Shown here piece by piece: positions 1-5,342 of a stretch of DNA of 7,915 nt. The DNA is from Clostridia bacterium. GTDB taxonomy: Bacteria; Bacillota; Clostridia; Oscillospirales; CAG-272. The stretch lies in contig JAFQWT010000040.1 in assembly GCA_017407375.1 (NCBI GenBank), positions 1 to 7,915 on the forward strand, written 5' to 3'. The translations under genes and the position numbers were made by a program. Each line of letters begins with the position of its first letter. Within the stretch, counting starts at the first letter, position 1. Under the pieces are notes generated by a model that saw only the letters and a program-made list of their open reading frames with translations, had not been told where the DNA came from and did not search any database.

Positions 1-403
1 ACTGGCTGCGGCCGTACACGATCTGCAAGAACAGCTCTCGCATAGCGGTGTTGATGGCGTCACAGACAAGGTCGGTGTTCAGTGCCTCCAGCAGCGTCTT
101 GCCGGGCAGGATCTCAGCGGCCATAGCGGCGGAGTGGGTCATGCCGGAGCAGCCGATGGTCTCAACGAGCGCCTCCTCGATGATGCCGTTCTTCACGTTC
201 AGCGAGAGCTTGCAGGCGCCCTGCTGAGGGGCACACCAGCCCACACCGTGGGTATAGGCGGAAATATCGGTGATCTGCTTGGCCTCGATCCACTTGCCCT
301 CCTCGGGAATGGGGGCGGGGCCGTGGTGGGGGCCCTTGGTAACCACGCACATGTGCTGCACTTCCGTGCTCATTGCGTAAGGGGCTTCACTTACGTTGCT
401 CAT
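1..403 (-). CDS. NifU/IscU-like iron-sulfur cluster assembly scaffold protein (C-terminus beyond window)
   Basis: First 134 residues of a cytosolic NifU_N-type scaffold, the fold on which Fe-S clusters are built before transfer to apoproteins. Cys64 lies in GACKLSLNV and Cys85 in IGCSGMTHSAAMAAEI. These match the IscU pattern of a first cysteine in C..KL.L.V, then NGIIE.A, then a second cysteine in GC(G/S)..., ending in a PGKT-like turn at 100-103. Cys57 (GWCAPQQ) and Cys114 are extra. The sequence resembles, from memory, the clostridial scaffold of about 240 residues that is usually paired with a 'GGGtGRT protein'; that partner would lie outside this window. The start at 403 follows AAAGGAGAA at 410-418. 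The gene begins 45 bp after pduL with no promoter or terminator between, so co-transcription is likely. The third IscU cysteine cannot be judged because the end is missing. Confidence 0.82.
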   Translation of the reverse strand, partial: MSNVSEAPYAMSTEVQHMCVVTKGPHHGPAPIPEEGKWIEAKQITDISAYTHGVGWCAPQQGACKLSLNVKNGIIEEALVETIGCSGMTHSAAMAAEILPGKTLLEALNTDLVCDAINTAMRELFLQIVYGRSQ

Positions 404-448
404 TATTCTTTCTCCTTTGTTAGCTTACTTGATGGAATGCGTGCGACC

Positions 449-1012
449 TTACTTCACGATCTCGCCAAACACCTCACCCGCGGCTGCGGCGGCGTTCGAC
501 TCATCGGTGTCGATGTGCATGGCCAGTGCAAACTTCTCGCTCACACGGACGACCACACCGCCAAAGGTGAGGGGACGGGGGGTATCGAGCTTGACCGAAA
601 CGATCTGCTTGTCGGAAACACCGGCAGCGGCCGCATCGGCAGGCGTCATGTGGATGTGGCGCTGCGCGGCGATCACGCCCTCGGCAAGCTCCACCTCACC
701 GCAGGGGCCAACCAGCTTGCAGCCCGCGGTGCCCGCAATGTCGCCACTCTCACGGATGGCCGCCGCCACACCGATGGCGCGCGCATCACTGAGAGAAAGC
801 TCCACCTGGCTGGCAGGACGCACAGGACCGAGGACGCTGGCATTGATCTCCCCGCGGGGACCAATGACCTTCACGCGCTCCTCACAGGCGAACTGGCCGG
901 GCTGGCTCAGATCCTTCTTTTTGGTCAGGGTGTGGCCGGCGCCGAACAGCGTCTCCACGTCTTCCGCCGTCAGATGGACGTGACGGGCGGAGGTCTCAAC
1001 AAGAACCTTCAT
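449..1012 (-). CDS. pduL: PduL-type phosphate acyltransferase (phosphotransacylase)
   Basis: A 187-residue PduL enzyme (EC 2.3.1.222 and relatives), which interconverts acyl-CoA plus phosphate with acyl-phosphate plus CoA. With acetate kinase this yields ATP from acetyl-CoA or propionyl-CoA. Both PduL domains are visible. The first has the RHVHL motif (His11, His13) and the LGPVR..SQVELS block. The second has QRHIHM (His119, His121) and ends with AMHIDTDE (His166). These histidines match the zinc-binding set known for the family. The protein starts almost directly at the catalytic motif, without the N-terminal amphipathic peptide that targets PduL into microcompartments, and no shell genes are near, so a cytosolic role in fermentation is likely. 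The start at 1012 has AGGAGA at 1019-1024. The ATG-less extension to 1567 runs through the promoter and tepA and is not used. Confidence 0.95.
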   Translation of the reverse strand: MKVLVETSARHVHLTAEDVETLFGAGHTLTKKKDLSQPGQFACEERVKVIGPRGEINASVLGPVRPASQVELSLSDARAIGVAAAIRESGDIAGTAGCKLVGPCGEVELAEGVIAAQRHIHMTPADAAAAGVSDKQIVSVKLDTPRPLTFGGVVVRVSEKFALAMHIDTDESNAAAAAGEVFGEIVK

Positions 1013-1025
1013 AAGTAATCTCCTT

Positions 1026-1053
1026 TTTACATAATTCTTACCTTGTATATTAT
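1026..1053 (+). promoter_or_regulatory. Candidate sigma-A promoter for tepA, sharing its -10 with the opposite promoter
   Basis: On the plus strand, -35 TTTACA (1026-1031), a 16-bp spacer and -10 TATTAT (1048-1053). The expected start is near 1060, giving an A-rich leader of about 77 nt before tepA. The -10 overlaps the pduL -10 (1049-1054) almost completely, so only one polymerase should be able to sit here at a time. Confidence 0.55.
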
Positions 1054-1077
1054 AGCACCGAAAACCGCATTTGTAAA
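1049..1077 (-). promoter_or_regulatory. Sigma-A promoter for pduL and the scaffold gene
   Basis: On the minus strand, -35 TTTACA (1072-1077), a 17-bp spacer and -10 TATAAT (1049-1054) preceded by TGC, so an extended -10. The expected start is near 1042, giving a leader of about 30 nt with the AGGAGA site. Only the third -35 base departs from consensus. Confidence 0.85.
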
Positions 1078-1136
1078 TGAGTAAAAGCGAAGATTTTTGG
1101 AAAAACTGAAGAAAAACGAAAAAAGGGGGAAACGGT

Positions 1137-1811
1137 ATGACAGAGTGTGAGTCCGCAGGCACAGAACGGGGGGAGGCCCGCGAGGCGATCCGCGATATGG
1201 GCGCCCTGGCGATCCCCTCGCCGCGTGACAAATTCTTCTGCGTGACGATCGTGGGGCAGGTGGAGGGCCATTCGCTCCTTGACACCACGCAAAAAAGCAC
1301 CAAGTATGACCATCTGATCCCGCTCCTTGTCTCGTTAGAGCAGGATGCGGGCGTGGAGGGGATCCTCGTCCTCCTCAATACCCTCGGCGGGGACGTGGAG
1401 GCAGGCCTTGCCATTGCCGAGGTCATCGCCTCGCTCCGTAAGCCCACCGTCTCGGTCGTTCTCGGCGGCGGCCACTCGATCGGTGTGCCGCTGGCGGTGG
1501 CGGCCAAGCGGAGCTTTATCGTCCCCTCCGCCACCATGACGGTGCATCCCGTCCGTACCAGCGGCACGGTGCTGGGGGTCTCCCAGAGCTTCGACTACCT
1601 GGAGCGGATGCAAAACCGCATCCTCCGCTTCATCTCCTCCCACTCCCACATCGCGGAGGAGGACCTCCGCGCACGGATGCTCCGCACCGATGAGCTGGCC
1701 AACGACATCGGCTCGGTGCTGGATGGGGAGGCCGCCGTGGCGGCGGGCCTCATTGACGCCGTCGGCGGCATTGGGGAAGCGCTGGATGCCCTCCGCGCGA
1801 TGAAGGAATGA
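1137..1811 (+). CDS. tepA: TepA-like Clp-fold serine protease (ClpP/SppA superfamily)
   Basis: A 224-residue ClpP-fold protein of the TepA/YmfB group of Gram-positive bacteria. TepA was described in Bacillus subtilis as a translocation-enhancing protein. A short variable N-terminus (1-30) leads into the core: VTIVGQVEGH (36-45), ILVLLNTLGGDVEAGLAIAE (76-95), and LGGGHSIGVPLA (109-120) with the nucleophile Ser114 in GHSIG. Next is TMTVHPVR with His137; Asp190 in NDIG is the likely third triad member. Spacings (23 and 53 residues) are close to those of ClpP. There is no signal peptide or membrane segment, so it should be cytosolic. The start at 1137 has AGGGGGA at 1124-1130, six bases away. It stands alone, diverging from pduL, and ends in a terminator. 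Its substrate cannot be told from sequence. Confidence 0.86.
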   Translation: MTECESAGTERGEAREAIRDMGALAIPSPRDKFFCVTIVGQVEGHSLLDTTQKSTKYDHLIPLLVSLEQDAGVEGILVLLNTLGGDVEAGLAIAEVIASLRKPTVSVVLGGGHSIGVPLAVAAKRSFIVPSATMTVHPVRTSGTVLGVSQSFDYLERMQNRILRFISSHSHIAEEDLRARMLRTDELANDIGSVLDGEAAVAAGLIDAVGGIGEALDALRAMKE

Positions 1812-1840
1812 AAAAAGGTCTGCCAATGGCAGACCTTTTT
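1811..1840. terminator. Bidirectional intrinsic terminator between tepA and the GNAT gene
   Basis: Stem GGTCTGCC (1817-1824) and GGCAGACC (1828-1835), with the three-base loop AAT. It is flanked by six A on the left and five T on the right, so it works on either strand. It touches the tepA stop codon (1809-1811) and lies two bases beyond the stop of the opposing gene (1843-1845). Confidence 0.92.
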
Positions 1841-1842
1841 AC

Positions 1843-2970
1843 TTACAGGGGCTTGACAAAGCAGCGGCGGCGCTTGTGCTGCTCCTTTTCAAAAATGTTC
1901 CACTGAGAGAGGATCTTTGCGTTGGTCTCCAGCTGCGGTCCCGTCTCGGCGTACTCAATGCCGTTTTCCCAGGCGCTGTGCATCACGTGGTTGAGGATCA
2001 CGGCGTTGATGCCCACACTCTGCATATCGGGGTGGACGGCAATCAGGAACATATCGAGGGCATTGTTCTTGTGGAGGGCGCGCAAAACGCCGATCCAGCC
2101 CGTGGGGAAGAGGCGCCCGTGGCTCTTTTTGAGGGCCTCGGCCATCGAGGGGGCTGCCACGCCAAAGGCCACGAGGTTTTCGTCCTTATCGAGGATAAAG
2201 CAGGTGTACTTCGGGTTGATGAGGGGGATGAACTTGTTGGCGTAGCGTGTGACCTGTGCGTCGGACAGCTCCACGGTTCCGTAGAGGTGAGAGTAGGCGA
2301 TGTTCACCAGCTGGAACACCTTTTTGACGAGGGGCTTGAAGGCGCGCTTTGAGCGGACCGTGGCCACGTGGAGGTCGTTGGCTCTCAGCACGTGGTTGGA
2401 AACGCGCCCCAGCATCGCGGCGGCACGGCTGTCCGGCTTCGGCGTGTACACCTTGTACTCCAGCCAGTCCACGTCCTTGACGTAGCCAAGGCGGGTGAGG
2501 TGCTCTAAGTAATAGGGGTGGTTATAATAGGTAATGAACATGTTGCGCTTGTCGTAGCCCTCGACCAGCATGCCCTCGGGGTCAAGATCGGTGAACCCCA
2601 AGGGGCCGTGGACCTCGTTGCAGCCCATGCTTTTTGCCCAGGTCTCCACCGTCTTGAAGAGGGCGTCCGAGACCTCGGCATCGTCGATGAAATCGACCTG
2701 AGAAAAGCGCATGCGGAGGTTGCCCCATTTCTCGTTGGATTTGTGGCTGAGGATGGCGGCAATGCGCCCAACGATCTCCCCGTCACGGTAAGCGAGGAAG
2801 CACTTGGCGTCGCAGTAGGAAAAGGCGGGGTTCTTCTTTTTATTCCAGTTGTCAAAATCATCCCCCAGCATGGAGGGAACAAACTCGGGACAGTCGCGGT
2901 ATAGCTTTTGCGGATAAAGGAGAAAGGCCTTAAGCTCTTTTCTCGTCTCGACTTCCTTGATGGTGACCAT
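1843..2970 (-). CDS. GNAT-fold acyltransferase-like protein, probably two GNAT-like halves
   Basis: A 375-residue cytosolic protein, about twice a single GNAT domain. The N-terminal half has the typical GNAT strand pair CFLAYRDGEIVGRIAAI (57-73), followed by conserved-looking GPLGFTDLDPEGMLVEGYD (122-140) and a tyrosine-rich NMFITYYNHPYY (143-154). The C-terminal half has IAVHPDMQSVGINAVIL (310-326). Its Q-S-V-G-I-N is a fair match to the acetyl-CoA-binding (Q/R)xxGx(G/A) loop of motif A. AETGPQLETNAKILSQW (341-357) resembles the last GNAT helix and strand. The acceptor is unknown. The start at 2970 has AAAGGA (2977-2982); a TTG at 2988 has no binding site. It has its own promoter, no partner gene, and shares the 1811-1840 terminator. 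Similar proteins are usually labelled only 'N-acetyltransferase', so the fold is surer than any reaction. Confidence 0.72.
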   Translation of the reverse strand: MVTIKEVETRKELKAFLLYPQKLYRDCPEFVPSMLGDDFDNWNKKKNPAFSYCDAKCFLAYRDGEIVGRIAAILSHKSNEKWGNLRMRFSQVDFIDDAEVSDALFKTVETWAKSMGCNEVHGPLGFTDLDPEGMLVEGYDKRNMFITYYNHPYYLEHLTRLGYVKDVDWLEYKVYTPKPDSRAAAMLGRVSNHVLRANDLHVATVRSKRAFKPLVKKVFQLVNIAYSHLYGTVELSDAQVTRYANKFIPLINPKYTCFILDKDENLVAFGVAAPSMAEALKKSHGRLFPTGWIGVLRALHKNNALDMFLIAVHPDMQSVGINAVILNHVMHSAWENGIEYAETGPQLETNAKILSQWNIFEKEQHKRRRCFVKPL

Positions 2971-3002
2971 AGAGGTTCCTTTCGTCAAAAGAATACGTGG
3001 TC

Positions 3003-3031
3003 ATCATATCACAAAAACGCCGTTTTGTCAA
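3003..3031 (-). promoter_or_regulatory. Strong sigma-A promoter for the GNAT-fold gene
   Basis: On the minus strand, consensus -35 TTGACA (3026-3031), a 17-bp spacer and -10 TATGAT (3003-3008) preceded by TGA, an extended -10. The expected start is near 2996, with a leader of about 26 nt. It is one of the two strongest promoters by sequence in this window. Confidence 0.88.
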
Positions 3032-3216
3032 ACTATAATTTTCCAAAGCCCCGTGTCCGCGCGGGGCGCGCTCACGGCCGCGGCTCGGCTCACGCTACAG
3101 CCCTTTAACAATAAAAAGACACTTGCCGGGCGAAAAGGGAGTTTTTATGTAAATCAAACTATACGAAATTGAATGAAATTTCCTCAAAATCTTCCTTTGA
3201 AAAAAATTTTATCGCC

Positions 3217-3245
3217 TTGACGGCTCCGCGAAAATATGGTATGAT
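3217..3245 (+). promoter_or_regulatory. Sigma-A promoter of the adaptor-ATPase-permease operon
   Basis: -35 TTGACG (3217-3222), a 17-bp spacer and -10 TATGAT (3240-3245) preceded by TGG, an extended -10. An A/T run at 3200-3212 directly upstream looks like an UP element. The expected start is near 3252, where an eight-base palindrome ATACGTAT (3252-3259) could hold a regulator, although that is only a guess. The leader is about 34 nt. Confidence 0.85.
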
Positions 3246-3285
3246 AAGCATATACGTATCCCGCTGTACCGCAAAGGAGAAAGAG

Positions 3286-4620
3286 ATGAGAAGAAAAGCG
3301 CTGCGCACCCGCATATTCCTGGTGATCCTGACCGTTGTCCTTTTGACGGCGGGGGTCCTGGCGATTTTGCATTTTATCCCCCAAAAGCCCAAGGGAACGC
3401 TGGCGGAGGCCTCGGTCGTCCGTGCCTCGCTCTCCAGCAACCTGTCCTCCTCGGGCCTTGTCAGGAAGATCTCTGTCTCCACAAAGCTCCCCCTGGCGGC
3501 TCTCACGGTCGAGGATCCCGAGTCGCTTTCCGACGTTGTGGCCAACGATTACACCGTTAACCTCGTTACCCTCCTCGGGGAGGGAAGCCAGGGGCCCGTT
3601 CTCTACCGTGTCAAATGGGTGAATGAGGAGCTGGCCGCCAAGACCTCCACCCACAGCACGTCCGATACCCCCGAGGAGCTTATTCGCCTTGTGCCCATCT
3701 ACTTTGACTGGGACAAGGCCGCCGAGCATTATGCCCTTGAGGTCTCGCTCGGCACCACGGAGGCGAAAAACGTCCGTGAGTACGTTCTCTCGCTCCTCCT
3801 CCGTGAGGGCATCTCGGATGCCGACCCCGCCGCCTTTCCCGATGACTTCTGGCGGGAGGACACCGCCGCCGAGCTCAGCATCGGCACGGAAACGCTGGCG
3901 GCCATGGTGCTTGCCGACCTTCCGCACTTGGAGGATGTCTCCTATACCGTTTCGGGGCTTGTCGCCCGTGTGGGCGAGGTCCTGGTGCTGGACAGCTCCC
4001 TCTTTACCGTCGGCTACAGTGAGCTTTTCGCCTCCTTCTCTCTCTCGGAGTATGACGTGGCGGGCATCCACAAGCGCCTGCGCGCGGGCGAGCGTGTCTA
4101 CGCCGCGGTGGGGGTCAACGCCCTCTCGGGCCGTGAGCTGATCGCCGAGATCGTGAAGATCGAGGGCGGCTCCTCCTCTGCCGGTATCTCCTATTTTACG
4201 CTCCTTGGGCGCCTCGTGTTCCCCGAGATCACGGTCGGGGGGGACGGCACCGAGCGCGGGAGCTACACCTATTACGATGCCTTCCTTGACGATGCCACCG
4301 TCACCTACCTCGGCGTGGACCTTACGGACAACCTGCGCCCCGAGGAGGTGCTGTCCAACTACTCTCTGACCGTCACGGCGCAAAAGGCCGTCGTACCGAA
4401 CGCGCTGGTCGTTCCGACCAAGTGCATCTATTACGACGATGCCAAAAAACCGTACGTCATAGTGCTTGACGCCGATAAAAAGGAAAAGCGCGTCTACATC
4501 AAGATCACGCTTTCCACGGGCACGGATGCCGCCGTGACCGCGGCCGACGGCTACACGCTGAACGAGGGTGACGTTCTGCGCTACACGGCGGAAGCCACGC
4601 TCATCGGGTCGCTCTTCTGA
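3286..4620 (+). CDS. HlyD/MacA-like membrane-anchored efflux adaptor subunit
   Basis: A 444-residue extracytoplasmic adaptor that should link the MacB-like permease to substrate outside the membrane. Basic residues 1-9 and a hydrophobic segment (about 10-30) form an uncleaved N-terminal anchor; there is no lipobox cysteine. Residues about 40-110 and 216-245 look like the two halves of a barrel-sandwich (lipoyl-like) domain, including SGLVARVGEVLVLDSSLFTV. A beta-barrel follows (about 250-345), then a membrane-proximal end with PNALVVPTKCIYYDDAKKPYV and NEGDV, typical of adaptor C-termini. The stretch between the lipoyl halves (about 111-215) should be the helical hairpin but lacks clear heptads and is rich in Asp, Glu, Ser and Thr. 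The start at 3286 follows AAAGGAGA and a promoter at 3217-3245; an in-frame ATG at 3169 lies upstream of that promoter. The stop overlaps the next start by one base. Confidence 0.8.
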   Translation: MRRKALRTRIFLVILTVVLLTAGVLAILHFIPQKPKGTLAEASVVRASLSSNLSSSGLVRKISVSTKLPLAALTVEDPESLSDVVANDYTVNLVTLLGEGSQGPVLYRVKWVNEELAAKTSTHSTSDTPEELIRLVPIYFDWDKAAEHYALEVSLGTTEAKNVREYVLSLLLREGISDADPAAFPDDFWREDTAAELSIGTETLAAMVLADLPHLEDVSYTVSGLVARVGEVLVLDSSLFTVGYSELFASFSLSEYDVAGIHKRLRAGERVYAAVGVNALSGRELIAEIVKIEGGSSSAGISYFTLLGRLVFPEITVGGDGTERGSYTYYDAFLDDATVTYLGVDLTDNLRPEEVLSNYSLTVTAQKAVVPNALVVPTKCIYYDDAKKPYVIVLDADKKEKRVYIKITLSTGTDAAVTAADGYTLNEGDVLRYTAEATLIGSLF

Positions 4621-5330
4621 TGGACGCCCCCCGCCACCTGCTCTCCCTCGAGGGCATTACCAAGACCTATCACATGGGGGACGTTCCCTTTCCCGTGCTT
4701 CACGGCATCACCCTGCACGTGGATGCGGGCGAGTTCGTTTCGGTGCTTGGCCCCTCGGGCTCGGGAAAATCCACCCTCATGAACATCATCGGCTGTCTTG
4801 ATGTGCCGGACGGCGGCACCTACACGCTCGGCCGCCGCGCGGTCGCCGGCCTTTCCGAGAGGGAGATGGCGCGCCTGCGCAACCGTGACATCGGCTTTGT
4901 GTTCCAAAGCTTTCAGCTCCTTCCGCGCCTTTCGGCGCTCGATAACGTGATGCTCCCCCTCATTTATGCGGGAGTGCCGCGTGCCAAGCGGCGGGAGCGC
5001 GCCATGGCAGAGCTTACGCGTGTGGGCCTTGCCGACAAGGCACAGAACCTGCCGCGCCAGCTCTCGGGCGGTCAGCAGCAGCGCGTGGCCATTGCCCGTG
5101 CACTCGTCACGCGGCCGCGCCTCCTCCTCGCCGATGAGCCAACGGGCGCCCTTGACCGCGCCACCGGCGCGCAGATCATGGACATCTTTCGCTCCCTGAA
5201 TAGCGAGGGCATCACCGTTTTGATGATCACGCACGACCATAAGGTCGCATCCTACGCCTCGCGCATCGTGTATATCCTCGACGGCCGCCTTTACAGCGCC
5301 GAGGAATACGCGGCGCTGGGTGAGAGCTGA
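4620..5330 (+). CDS. ABC transporter ATPase, MacB/LolD/YknY type
   Basis: A 236-residue nucleotide-binding subunit that drives the exporter by ATP hydrolysis on the cytosolic face. All motifs are intact: Walker A GPSGSGKST (44-52), Q-loop Gln96 in FVFQSFQLLPRLSALDNV, signature LSGGQQQR (148-155), Walker B LLLADEP (168-174), D-loop GALD (176-179) and the switch His205 in MITHDH. The FQLLPRLSALDNVMLPL stretch is typical of the MacB/LolD/FtsE-like group rather than importers. The ATG at 4620 shares its A with the TGA of the adaptor gene. There is no good ribosome binding site of its own, so translation is probably coupled to the adaptor. The permease gene follows after 12 bp. The partnership of split ATPase and permease is as in YknY-YknZ of Bacillus, whereas Escherichia coli MacB is one fused chain. 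Confidence 0.94.
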   Translation: MDAPRHLLSLEGITKTYHMGDVPFPVLHGITLHVDAGEFVSVLGPSGSGKSTLMNIIGCLDVPDGGTYTLGRRAVAGLSEREMARLRNRDIGFVFQSFQLLPRLSALDNVMLPLIYAGVPRAKRRERAMAELTRVGLADKAQNLPRQLSGGQQQRVAIARALVTRPRLLLADEPTGALDRATGAQIMDIFRSLNSEGITVLMITHDHKVASYASRIVYILDGRLYSAEEYAALGES

Positions 5331-5342
5331 GGGGGTGAGGGA

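Larger units (their letters stand above)
2971..3285. other. Divergent intergenic region between GNAT gene and exporter operon
   Basis: This 315-bp stretch holds no gene I can support. From the left it has the GNAT leader and promoter (2971-3031), a very GC-rich island (3048-3103), an AT-rich stretch (3104-3216) and the exporter promoter with its leader (3217-3285). The island contains GCCCCG (3048-3053) pairing with CGGGGC (3062-3067), the direct repeat GCTCACG at 3070-3076 and 3088-3094, and the self-complementary GCCGCGGC between them. No riboswitch or tRNA fold was recognised. Confidence 0.6.

Noticed and set aside
449..1012. Bacterial microcompartment locus suggested by pduL
   Set aside because: No encapsulation peptide on PduL and no shell-protein, aldehyde dehydrogenase or diol dehydratase gene nearby.
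134..1018. A long plus-strand reading frame of 294 codons opposite pduL and the scaffold gene
   Set aside because: It is antisense to two well-recognised genes, has no good ribosome binding site and no family resemblance. Long antisense frames are expected with this codon bias.
2971..2988. Earlier TTG start for the GNAT-fold gene at 2988
   Set aside because: No Shine-Dalgarno sequence precedes it, whereas the ATG at 2970 has AAAGGA at proper distance.
3169..3285. Earlier ATG start for the adaptor at 3169
   Set aside because: It lies upstream of the sigma-A promoter at 3217-3245 and would place a non-hydrophobic, odd leader before the clear anchor; the ATG at 3286 has a strong AAAGGAGA site.
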